A stretch of DNA of 42,303 bases, taken from the IMG/VR virus record IMGVR_UViG_3300032050_012656, positions 1 through 42,303 of that record, one strand, 5' to 3'. The position numbers were made by a program, and so were the translations under genes. The notes beneath the pieces were generated by a model. That model was not told the DNA's origin and searched no databases. It saw only the letters and a program-made list of their open reading frames with translations. Of the stretch, positions 36,601 through 42,303 are shown piece by piece. Numbering within the stretch: the first letter of the stretch is position 1; the number at the start of each line of letters is the position of its first letter. Origin of the DNA: a virus.

Positions 36601-37812
36601 AGTGGCGGTAAATACTTTAGAAATTTTGATGATGTACCGGAAGAAGAACGTAAAGGATTTAAAGACCAAGGATATTTTATTGTTGCACCAGAAATGCAAT
36701 TGTCAATTGACGGAAAAAATATCAGTGGAACACAACTTCGTGCCGTAATGGGTGACCCACAAATTACTGACCGTGCAAAACAAGAAATTTTCACAAAAGT
36801 GTATGGAAAGTTCGACCAAAAAATCTTTGATAAGATTGTAAAAACAACAACGGAATCGGAAGAAGCCAGAAAACTAACTGCTCAGCACGGTGAACCAACA
36901 AAACGTGGTAAGAAAAAACCAGATGAAAAAGCAGTAAAACGTGCCAAGTCGGTATTGCGACAACGAGTTGAAAACCCCGACACTGGTAGAAAAATTTTAG
37001 TTGCTACAGCATTAACGTATCCAAAAGAACATTCGGCTAGAAAAGCAGCAGAAGCATTGGTGCAAGCTGCAATGCAACAGAATGAGACAATGTTGATGGA
37101 AAGTAAATCTAGTTCTGAGAATTTAAAAGTCTATATATATGTGAAAGAACATACAGAAGAAGAATTGGAACATGAAATTGACGAGTATTTCAAGAACGAA
37201 CGAACGTTAAAAGCATTTCCAAATCTAGCAGATTCTTCATATGAATTAATTGATATGATTAAAAAGGCACCTGCCGAAGTGTTAGATATAAACGAATTAA
37301 AAGCATTAGAAAACAGTGACGTTGGTGATATTTTAAGTGGGAAAAATAAAACGCAAATTCTAAAACAAATGATTGGTAATAAGAAGGATGTTACGGGATT
37401 GTTAACAGATATTAAAGCAAAGAAACCAATTTCCATGCCAGTTGTTATTAAACATGTAAGTGGCTATTATTTGTTGGGTGGAAATACACGATTATCGGTA
37501 TTAGCATCACTGGGACATACGATGCCGGTAAAAGTACTCGGGAGAGCAGCACCATTCGATGCACCTATCTCCGTATATCCTGCTAAAAAAGATGGAAGTG
37601 CGTCAAAGAAAAAAGTAAACGCAAATACATTATTTAAATCGTTATTAAAAATGCGTATTACAAATCCAGAAACGGGTAACGAAATTAAAATTGACACGGC
37701 AATGGATTATAACAAAGAACATCCTGCACACAGAGCAGCAATGGCTGTTATTCGTCAAAGAATGCGTGGATTATCAAATAGAGCAGGTATACCAAAAAAC
37801 AGACAAGACTAA
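33616..37812 (+). CDS. Multi-domain protein: HNH-like motif, HELVH metallopeptidase, ligase-type adenylyltransferase, NadM-like nucleotidylyltransferase, ParB-like domain
   Basis: This 1398-aa protein carries several enzyme-like parts. Residues 85-115 contain DVH101H102-x-DG-x(2)-N, HNH-like. A Lys/Pro/Ser/Thr linker spans about 118-175. At 238-242 H-E-L-V-H with E267 downstream fits a zinc metallopeptidase. Residues about 325-700 have covalent nucleotidyltransferase motifs: K337-L-D-G-Q-N (motif I), SLE421V, E669-G-V-V (motif IV) and YK681F (motif V), with a long helical insertion. Residues about 893-1060 have GRFQPFH907-A-G-H910, SPFEFRDRQEIM and I1036-S-G-T-x-L-R, as in archaeal-type NMN adenylyltransferase. 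Residues about 1270-1300 show GGNTRLS, ParB-like. Two copies of a [RV]-x-NP-x-TG...KEH motif (1117-1141, 1347-1371) flank that domain. It has its own promoter-like octamer. Function is unknown; possible polyprotein. Confidence 0.8.
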   Translation: MKEENNPYDSPDYALSGFTGAFKKVPPPEDKEVLTKRFADLDPIEEEKSSTERVRRYYKRHPEKVRKYLRDTQDDRVQRNRDRAKAVKKHGKAKMKNHDVHHPDGPGNGWRLAKKDHGRDKKDGSPPEPSTKKSTPSKKPEKKTTASTPKKSTKKSTPKKPSAVKRRTPSKQDAIKKSIATFVLYAMKQLEITDRPTFVIIEPTKDMMSLGHYNPKLNKVAVVVKNRLLADILRTLAHELVHVKQMQNGQLTTPSVDTATGSPIENEANALAGVLMRNYAKMNKNIFLSEGLIVEGGAAGHLAHPFEDEDLSFADMKEMINRGLLGGLDQEAPVTEKLDGQNIAFTVRDGQIVFARNKSHVKNRGKNALDVAGIRQMFSGRGGIEKAFTGAAEDLQAAVERMTPEQIQQMFGSGSKFMSLEVILPDTQNVIPYGKSVLVMHGTIEYDEDGNEIGRSTTDGKEFADAVTAVGAEQQKTFGISGPKTIVFSDAETETYQQKAEDYSGRLDRVAQEFELDDKATLADYRRAWWERELTQQMQSKGIELSEKEFNGLVDRWTDGSKKFGVKDIENDETKKWFREFEKNELAQKQKAMIKPIETTFLQVGTDSLRRVTNFLSSNNPEASAQLKRDVLEAIKAIRDSDQPDKIAKLQRELERLEGMGIDNIVPSEGVVFIYNGKPYKFTGQFAPINQITGTFKFGMAPKESEEPKTPELTDIKDVASKLEFKPTTKQAKQYAQGNDIGDASDLEGMKPMSFAKNTVDGLKVVTVTADGKETENVAEVGDIIMSGPSGEQYVVKAGKFDKLYADGPNGTKIPEQSPRQVAAYTGTEDITFTAPWGQSMVMKPGDYLVKDGDGYYRVAKQEYEQTYNPPGTTETEPTAAEPTEPSAETPPKRTIAIFTGRFQPFHAGHYSIYEGLVEKFGKENVYIASSGKTDAIKSPFEFRDRQEIMTRMFDIPEEMIVQVKNPYAPVEILEKVPEDTTYVTAVSQKDSERLSGGKYFRNFDDVPEEERKGFKDQGYFIVAPEMQLSIDGKNISGTQLRAVMGDPQITDRAKQEIFTKVYGKFDQKIFDKIVKTTTESEEARKLTAQHGEPTKRGKKKPDEKAVKRAKSVLRQRVENPDTGRKILVATALTYPKEHSARKAAEALVQAAMQQNETMLMESKSSSENLKVYIYVKEHTEEELEHEIDEYFKNERTLKAFPNLADSSYELIDMIKKAPAEVLDINELKALENSDVGDILSGKNKTQILKQMIGNKKDVTGLLTDIKAKKPISMPVVIKHVSGYYLLGGNTRLSVLASLGHTMPVKVLGRAAPFDAPISVYPAKKDGSASKKKVNANTLFKSLLKMRITNPETGNEIKIDTAMDYNKEHPAHRAAMAVIRQRMRGLSNRAGIPKNRQD

Positions 37813-37821
37813 GAGGTTATT

Positions 37822-38412
37822 ATGGCAGACCATGAAGCAATTAATAATGTGCGACGAAAAATTAATGAAGTAATGAAAAAGACCGACGAACGTATTGTAG
37901 TCGGGTGGCGTCCAGGATTAAGTGAAACTCGTAATGAAGGCGATGTATGGGAAGATTTGGATGGGAAAAAGTGGACGGTTAAAAATGGTGTAAAACAAAA
38001 TGTTACCAAACTAGATTTGGCAAAAACGCCATGGTTCTGTCCTCAATGTGATAAAGCTATGGGACATCGCCTTGATACCAAATTTTGGATGATGCAAGGT
38101 AAATGTATGGATTGCGTCATTAAAGAAGAAACAGAAATTCGTCTGCAAGGAAAGTGGGATGAATATGAAAAGAGTAAATTACAAAAAAATTATGTAGCAT
38201 CATTACGTGACCATATTAAAGAATTACAGCATTATCATGATACGGTAACTTCTCCGTCATTTGTTCATGCCGATGAAGAACGAATCCTAATGATAGAGCA
38301 ATGGAATGTGGACATTGATAAGATAAAAGAAGATCTTAAAAAGGATATTCAAGAATTAACTGCTCATCTTTTAGAATGTGAGGCGCAAATGAATGACGGA
38401 AAAAATAATTGA
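37822..38412 (+). CDS. Zinc-ribbon protein with coiled coil, function unknown
   Basis: This 196-aa protein has an N-terminal part with DERIVVGWRP and GDVWEDLDGKKWTVKNG. A likely zinc ribbon follows, C73-P-Q-C76-x(18)-C95-M-D-C98, with WFCPQCDKAMGHRLDTKFW between strands. The C-terminal half is a long charged helix (about residues 100-190). Comparable zinc-ribbon proteins lie near the terminase gene in marine T4-like phages, as I recall, without known function. A start from ATG 37822 follows an AAGAGG Shine-Dalgarno. Its last 20 nt overlap the next gene. A packaging or DNA-binding accessory role is possible only by position. Confidence 0.68.
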   Translation: MADHEAINNVRRKINEVMKKTDERIVVGWRPGLSETRNEGDVWEDLDGKKWTVKNGVKQNVTKLDLAKTPWFCPQCDKAMGHRLDTKFWMMQGKCMDCVIKEETEIRLQGKWDEYEKSKLQKNYVASLRDHIKELQHYHDTVTSPSFVHADEERILMIEQWNVDIDKIKEDLKKDIQELTAHLLECEAQMNDGKNN

Positions 38413-39055
38413 AGCAACTCGTAAACTATTGAAAGAATTTGTCAAGTTGTCACAACTATCTCAAATAGTGGTGGCTGTGGTGCTAACAATCTTTGCATTT
38501 AGTATGGGACAATGTGAGAGTGATTCTAAATTAAATAAATTTAGAGCAGAATTTTCGATGTTACAAGAACAGGCCGAAAAAACAAAACAATTTGCCGATT
38601 CTGCAAAAACCGAAGTGGTAAGATTGTCAAATGAATCGAAGCAAAAAGATGCTACTATCACAAAATTGTCGTTAAAAGTAGAACTTGGAAACCAAAGTCG
38701 TGAACGACTACGGGGAGAACTTAGCGTACTGGAAGATAGTCTAGAAAGTGCAATGGATACCGCACAGGTCGTTCAAATACAAGAAGGTATTATTTACAAC
38801 TTAAAAGACCAATTAGAAACTGCGGAATGTACTATTACGACTCAGCGTGAAATAATTACAGCACAACAATTTAAAATTACAAAATTGGATAGTGCAATAG
38901 CATTAACAACTCAACGCGGTGATAGTTTACAAAACGTAGTTAATAACTTAATTAATATGCCAAAACCACCCCGCCAATGGATTAGTAAGAAAACTGCTGG
39001 AATTGTTGCATTCACCGCAGGTGTGATTGTTGGGGATAAATTGGCAAGGAGATAA
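38393..39055 (+). CDS. Membrane-anchored coiled-coil protein
   Basis: This 220-aa protein has a transmembrane helix at about residues 22-39 (SQIVVAVVLTIFAFSMG), followed by a cysteine. A long coiled coil (about 45-190) follows, with regular hydrophobic spacing and many K, E and Q residues. A second hydrophobic segment (about 199-215: KTAGIVAFTAGVIVGDK) precedes a basic ARR end. Such topology resembles i-spanins or phage membrane tethers, but i-spanins usually lack the second hydrophobic segment. It overlaps the zinc-ribbon gene by 20 nt and its stop precedes the terminase start by one base, so it is co-translated with packaging genes. Role unknown; spanin-like function is a guess. Confidence 0.62.
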   Translation: MTEKIIEATRKLLKEFVKLSQLSQIVVAVVLTIFAFSMGQCESDSKLNKFRAEFSMLQEQAEKTKQFADSAKTEVVRLSNESKQKDATITKLSLKVELGNQSRERLRGELSVLEDSLESAMDTAQVVQIQEGIIYNLKDQLETAECTITTQREIITAQQFKITKLDSAIALTTQRGDSLQNVVNNLINMPKPPRQWISKKTAGIVAFTAGVIVGDKLARR

Positions 39056-39056
39056 G

Positions 39057-40637
39057 ATGGGACAGGAGTTAAAGGAGTTAATTAAGCAGGAATATAAAAA
39101 ATGTGCAATAAGTCCAGAATATTTTCTATCAAAATATTCGTTCATACAACACCCGGTACGAGGTCGGGTGTTGTTTGATTTATATCATTATCAAAAAAAT
39201 TCTTTAAAAGATTTTCAACAACATGATTATAATATTGTACTGAAGGGGCGTCAGATTGGTATTTCTACGTTAGTGGCAGGATATTCTCTGTGGTTATTGT
39301 TGTTTCACCGAGATAAGAATATTCTTGTTATTGCAACTAAACAAGAAACAGCAAAGAACTTGGTCACAAAAGTAAGATTCATGCATCAAAATCTTCCCGT
39401 ATGGTTGCGTGGACAATGTATAACAGATAATAAACTCTCGTTACAATTTTCAAACGGGTCACAGATTAAAGCCGTGGCAAGTAGTAAGGATGCAGGACGT
39501 TCTGAAGCATTGTCATTGTTAATTCTTGACGAAGCAGCATTCATTGATGATGCAGACATTATTTGGACAGCCGCATCAAGTACGTTATCTACAGGCGGTC
39601 AAGCAATTCTTCTCTCTACGCCAAATGGTATTGGTAATTTCTTCCACAAAATGTGGCAACAAGCGGAGAATAAGGAAAACGGATTCAATCCCATTCTCTT
39701 AGACTGGCGAGTACACCCAGAACGTGATCAAGCTTGGCGTGACCGTCAGACAGAACTCATGGGTGAAATGCAAGCATCACAGGAACACGATGCCTCATTT
39801 ATCTTTTCTGGTAATACCGTGGTCCCACCAGATATTATTGAATTTTATAAAAAGACGTATGTACAAGAACCTATTTCTAAGCAAGGATTTGATGGAAATT
39901 TGTGGGTATGGGAATACCCTGTAGCAGGTAAATCTTATGTTGTTTGTGCTGACGTTGCCCGAGGCGATGGTGAAGATTATTCTACCTTCCATGTCATCGA
40001 TGTAGAAAAATCTATGCAAGTTGCAGAATATAAAGGTAAGGTGGAGACAAAACAATTTGGTAATATGTTAGTGTCTATTGCCACCGAATACAACGATGCA
40101 CTATTAATTCCCGATAACAGTTCTATCGGATGGAATTGCATTCAACAAATTATTGACCGTGGATATCGAAATCTCTTTTATATGTCAAGAGATTTACAAT
40201 ACGTTGATGTCGAACATCAAATAACAAATAGACATTATCGGGATGAACGAAACATGGTTCCAGGCTTTATGATTTCCCAACGCACTCGTCCACTCATCAT
40301 TGCACGACTCAAAGAGTATATGTTAGATAATTCGTTTACGATTCGGTCTGGTCGTATGATGGCAGAATTAGAAACGTTTATTTGGAAGAACGGTCGTCCA
40401 GAGGCATTGCAAGGATATAATGACGACTTGGTATTGGCACTGTGTATTGGATTATGGGTCCGTGATACAGCACTTCGTCTACGACAGGAAGGAATCGAAT
40501 TAACAAAAATGGCATTAGATAAAACGTCATACAATAGTATTCCTCTTGCAATCAAGCAAGGTGGTCTTGATCATAATCCATATGAAATGAAAATTGGTAA
40601 CAATCAGAGCGAAGATATTCGTTGGCTTATAGGATAG
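39057..40637 (+). CDS. 17: Terminase large subunit, T4 gp17-like
   Basis: This protein is 526 aa from ATG 39057, which follows an AAGGAG Shine-Dalgarno; an upstream in-frame start at 39027 lies within the previous gene. ATPase: K63-G-R-Q-I-G-I-S70-T at the Walker A position, the usual lysine before S/T replaced by Ile; ILVIATKQ; Walker B LLILD158-E159. Nuclease: VVCAD299VARGDGEDYSTF, LIPD353NSSIG and GYND456D457LVLA, the RuvC/RNase H-type acidic triad. It would translocate DNA into the prohead and cut the concatemer. The small subunit is not obvious in this window. Function is firm. Confidence 0.93.
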   Translation: MGQELKELIKQEYKKCAISPEYFLSKYSFIQHPVRGRVLFDLYHYQKNSLKDFQQHDYNIVLKGRQIGISTLVAGYSLWLLLFHRDKNILVIATKQETAKNLVTKVRFMHQNLPVWLRGQCITDNKLSLQFSNGSQIKAVASSKDAGRSEALSLLILDEAAFIDDADIIWTAASSTLSTGGQAILLSTPNGIGNFFHKMWQQAENKENGFNPILLDWRVHPERDQAWRDRQTELMGEMQASQEHDASFIFSGNTVVPPDIIEFYKKTYVQEPISKQGFDGNLWVWEYPVAGKSYVVCADVARGDGEDYSTFHVIDVEKSMQVAEYKGKVETKQFGNMLVSIATEYNDALLIPDNSSIGWNCIQQIIDRGYRNLFYMSRDLQYVDVEHQITNRHYRDERNMVPGFMISQRTRPLIIARLKEYMLDNSFTIRSGRMMAELETFIWKNGRPEALQGYNDDLVLALCIGLWVRDTALRLRQEGIELTKMALDKTSYNSIPLAIKQGGLDHNPYEMKIGNNQSEDIRWLIG

Positions 40638-40662
40638 AAACGTTTTAATATAAATTTAGTTA

Positions 40663-40670
40663 TATTTATA
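40663..40670 (+). promoter_or_regulatory. Candidate late promoter (TATTTATA) after the terminase gene
   Basis: TATTTATA sits in the 69-nt gap between the terminase stop and ATG 40707, ending 36 nt before the start. One of five occurrences of this octamer at block heads. The downstream genes (40707, 41082, 41752) are small conserved phage genes. Inferred promoter. Confidence 0.45.
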
Positions 40671-40688
40671 TAGTGATGTACTTTATAT

Positions 40689-40700
40689 TCTCCGCGGAGA
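40689..40700 (+). promoter_or_regulatory. Palindrome containing the Shine-Dalgarno of the 40707 gene
   Basis: TCTCCGCGGAGA is a perfect 12-bp palindrome whose right half contains GGAGA, the probable ribosome-binding site 6 nt upstream of ATG 40707. A folded RNA would pair the Shine-Dalgarno with TCTC. It could tune translation or be a protein-binding operator; a chance palindrome is also possible. Confidence 0.4.
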
Positions 40701-40706
40701 CTTTTT

Positions 40707-41033
40707 ATGAAACGTAGTGAACTGGAAGAAATTATTAAAGAAGAAATTTATAAAATAATAAATGAAATTCGATTCATGCGCGATGAATCGTTGGATGAAA
40801 AAACTGTTCCTCCGTACACTAAAGAAACGCGTAAAAATCGTCGTCGGATGTCACCTGCACAGATTGCAAAGAGAGACGAGATTGGTAAAAAGATGAAAGG
40901 TAATTCTAAAACGGTGGCACGATTTAAGAAAAACTACGGTGACGAATGGGAAGATTACCTGTGGGCCTCAGCGTCTAGTATAGCACTCGGCGGCGGATTT
41001 AAAAAGAAAGACGGTTCATCTGATGATGAATAA
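40707..41033 (+). CDS. Conserved hypothetical small phage protein
   Basis: This 108-aa basic protein starts with a helical MKRSELEEIIKEEIYKIINEI and an acidic/basic linker, followed by SPAQIAKRDEIGKKMKGNSKTVARFKKNYGDEWEDYLWASASSIAL. That second pattern (AKRDEIGKKM, KTVARFKKNYGDEW, ASAS-IAL) recurs in small proteins of marine T4-like phages near structural or terminase genes, as far as I can recall; its function is unknown. It follows a promoter-like octamer and a palindrome containing the Shine-Dalgarno. Confidence 0.62.
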   Translation: MKRSELEEIIKEEIYKIINEIRFMRDESLDEKTVPPYTKETRKNRRRMSPAQIAKRDEIGKKMKGNSKTVARFKKNYGDEWEDYLWASASSIALGGGFKKKDGSSDDE

Positions 41034-41081
41034 AATATTACATAGAATAGTTAAAAAGCTTAAACCAACGGGAGTACAACA

Positions 41082-41750
41082 ATGATTAGAATGATGGGAT
41101 TAGTAGACCTACGTGGAATCGGAGCCCCGGTTGGTTCACGTACTATCGAAGAAGACCTTACCGGCAATCAAAAAAAATTAGACGTTGATAAAGATGGGAA
41201 AATTGAAGGCGAAGATTTAGCAAAACTACGGACTAAGAAAGAAAATTTGAACGAAGAAAATCCAGACAATCCAGACGTTGTTGATGACCACGAAGGTCAG
41301 ATGGCAAAAGCAGATTTGATGGCAATTAATAAGCATTCAAAAGAAATTTATAACATGTTGGGTGACGATGAAGAACTAGAGGGATGGGTTCAGTCAAAAA
41401 TCACCAAGGCAGCGGAATACATGAATGCAGTATATAACAACATGAATTATGAGAAGAATAAACCAGGTTCATTGGGTGATGGGGAAGGAACACCTGCAGA
41501 TGCCACCGATGGTATGATGCCAGAAGGTACGCATTTAAACCCATCCAAAGACCACAAAGATCCACACAAAGATCCACACCTAGCTCATGAAAGTATTTGT
41601 GAAGGTGCAGATTGTATGGATGAAGTTGCTCCTGAAGGATGGGAAGGTACCGTCAAAGCAATGAAGAAATATAAGAAAATTGACAATCCGTGGGCGCTTG
41701 CTTATTACATGAAGTCCAAGGGATATAAATCACATAAAAAGGACAAGTAA
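41082..41750 (+). CDS. EF-hand/dockerin-like calcium-loop protein, phage conserved hypothetical
   Basis: This is a 222-aa acidic protein. Residues 34-45 form a canonical calcium-binding loop D34-V-D36-K-D38-G-K-I41-E-G-E-D45, followed by LAKLR as in EF-hand or dockerin half-sites. A helical core LEGWVQSKITKAAEYMNAVYNN (about residues 103-124) and a C-terminal EGTVKAMKKYKKIDNPWALAYYMKSKGYKSHKK follow. Both segments recur in marine T4-like phage proteins of unknown role, as I recall. A cysteine pair lies in SICEGADCMDE. It starts after a GGGAG Shine-Dalgarno and ends one base before the next start codon. Only one calcium loop is visible. Confidence 0.65.
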   Translation: MIRMMGLVDLRGIGAPVGSRTIEEDLTGNQKKLDVDKDGKIEGEDLAKLRTKKENLNEENPDNPDVVDDHEGQMAKADLMAINKHSKEIYNMLGDDEELEGWVQSKITKAAEYMNAVYNNMNYEKNKPGSLGDGEGTPADATDGMMPEGTHLNPSKDHKDPHKDPHLAHESICEGADCMDEVAPEGWEGTVKAMKKYKKIDNPWALAYYMKSKGYKSHKKDK

Positions 41751-41751
41751 C

Positions 41752-42114
41752 ATGGAACCGATTGCAAAGTTTTTAGGAACATTGATGTCCAGTAGAACGC
41801 AAGCACATGTGTTTCATTTACAAACACCGTCATTTGCCGCACATAAAGCATTGAATGAATATTATGATGAGATTGTTGATTTAATTGATTCCTACGCAGA
41901 AATGGCCCAAGGTCGATATGGAATTATTCGCGGATATGTTATGTCGAATCAGATTTTTGAAGATGATTCGGTGTTAAAATATTTTGCAGGATTGCAGAAG
42001 TTTGTTGATGAAATTCGCACACAATTACCTCAAGACGGAGAACTCAACAACACCGTGGATGAAATTTCTGGTTTAATTAGTTCAACTATTTATAAATTAA
42101 AATTTTTAAAGTAA
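41752..42114 (+). CDS. Small helical protein, DUF5856-like, ferritin-like bundle
   Basis: This 120-aa, all-helical protein has AKFLGTLMSSRTQAHVFHLQT-x-SFAAHKALNEYYDEIVDLIDSYAE in its first half. This gives an H-x(2)-H pattern and spacing that resemble Dps/ferritin-like bundles and a conserved family of T4-like phages (probably DUF5856, from memory). The second half continues with FAGLQKFVDEIRTQ and DEISGLISSTIYKLKFLK. A nanocompartment-like or DNA-protecting role has not been shown, and metal-binding residues cannot be confirmed from sequence alone. It follows the EF-hand-like gene at one base and is followed by a TAATATG junction. Confidence 0.7.
   Translation: MEPIAKFLGTLMSSRTQAHVFHLQTPSFAAHKALNEYYDEIVDLIDSYAEMAQGRYGIIRGYVMSNQIFEDDSVLKYFAGLQKFVDEIRTQLPQDGELNNTVDEISGLISSTIYKLKFLK
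42087..42094 (+). promoter_or_regulatory. Candidate late promoter (TATTTATA) inside the 3' end of the 41752 gene
   Basis: TATTTATA in context CTATTTATAAAT, very like the one at 1969, ends 21 nt before ATG 42116. It lies within the last codons of the 41752 gene, so it could also be a coding coincidence (ST-I-Y-K). Listed because it is spaced like the other four. Confidence 0.4.
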
Positions 42115-42115
42115 T

Positions 42116-42303
42116 ATGAAATACATTGATTTTTACGAAAATATTTGTCGATGTGATGAAGGATGCGGGTGTGAAGAAACTACCAACGAATACACGGGGG
42201 ATACGTTTTCTGCGCCGCAACCTGACTTTGACACATATTCAACGTATAATAATGACCCACATAAAAAGAAAAAGTTAGAAGAATTTTCTGCTTTACTTGA
42301 AAA
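42116..42303 (+). CDS. Hypothetical protein, 5' part only (runs off the right edge)
   Basis: The ATG at 42116 follows the preceding TAA by one base (TAATATG). About 62 residues are visible before the window ends. The N-terminus is cysteine-rich, with C11-R-C13, then C17-G-C19 (CRCDEGCGCEE), which could bind a metal. Then comes a Thr/Asp/Tyr-rich stretch and a basic helix, DPHKKKKLEEFSALLE. No family is recognised. It is preceded by a TATTTATA octamer. Because the end is missing, length and fold cannot be judged. Confidence 0.55.
   Translation, partial: MKYIDFYENICRCDEGCGCEETTNEYTGDTFSAPQPDFDTYSTYNNDPHKKKKLEEFSALLE

Noticed and set aside
1-42303. tRNA genes, integrase, transposases, toxin-antitoxin or anti-CRISPR genes.
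   Set aside because: None were recognisable by eye. Small unknown genes could hide such functions, but nothing in the sequence supports naming them.

Overview
This 42.3 kb window is AT-rich, densely packed and encodes genes only on the + strand. It is part of the genome of a contractile-tailed (myovirus) bacteriophage distantly related to the T4 group. The evidence is a set of T4-type genes recognisable from their translations: late sigma factor gp55, baseplate spike gp5, baseplate wedge proteins gp25 and gp6, a giant gp7/tail-protein-I-like wedge protein, a DnaG-type primase, gp47/gp46 (Mre11/Rad50, here one fused protein) and the large terminase gp17. No tRNA, integrase, IS element or CRISPR array was seen. 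The host cannot be named. Many starts lack a clear Shine-Dalgarno (SD) and follow an AT-rich stop-start junction, while others have a good SD.

Layout. 1-1961: the 3' end of a GMP reductase/IMP dehydrogenase-family gene (cut by the window edge), a lysozyme-like exolysin with an N-terminal membrane segment, a small membrane protein, and the gp55-like late sigma factor. 1962-17615: baseplate block (hypothetical, gp5 spike, Ala-rich coiled coil, hypothetical, gp25, gp6, a protein with a DNRLRE-like fold, three unknowns, a Cys-rich/Pro-Thr-repeat protein, the 1562-aa wedge giant, and two virion-like proteins), closed by a long hairpin at 17635-17685. 17702-19155: a paralogue of the preceding virion protein and an unknown. 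19176-23620: DNA-metabolism island (small PD-(D/E)XK-like nuclease, primase, Mre11-Rad50 fusion). 23633-33554: fibre/adhesin cassette with low-complexity ASYAL-type repeats, LamG-like and C1q-like folds, a protein made of two different 18-residue repeats, and two pairs of paralogues. 33616-42303: a 1398-aa multi-domain protein (HNH-like motif, HELVH metallopeptidase, ligase-type adenylyltransferase, NadM-like nucleotidylyltransferase, ParB-like domain), a zinc-ribbon protein, a membrane coiled-coil protein, the terminase, and small conserved marine-T4-like genes running off the right edge.

Regulation. The octamer TATTTATA lies 21-37 nt upstream of the first gene of five transcription-unit-like blocks (starts 2002, 15789, 33616, 40707, 42116). 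It is a candidate late promoter for the gp55-type sigma factor encoded at 1200-1961. Hairpins cover the primase start codon and the ribosome-binding site of the 40707 gene.

Most notable observations: the 1398-aa multi-enzyme protein, the single-chain Mre11-Rad50, the repeated promoter-like octamer, and the Cys-rich Pro-Thr-repeat protein inside a baseplate operon. Functions are assigned by reading motifs only; no database search was possible.
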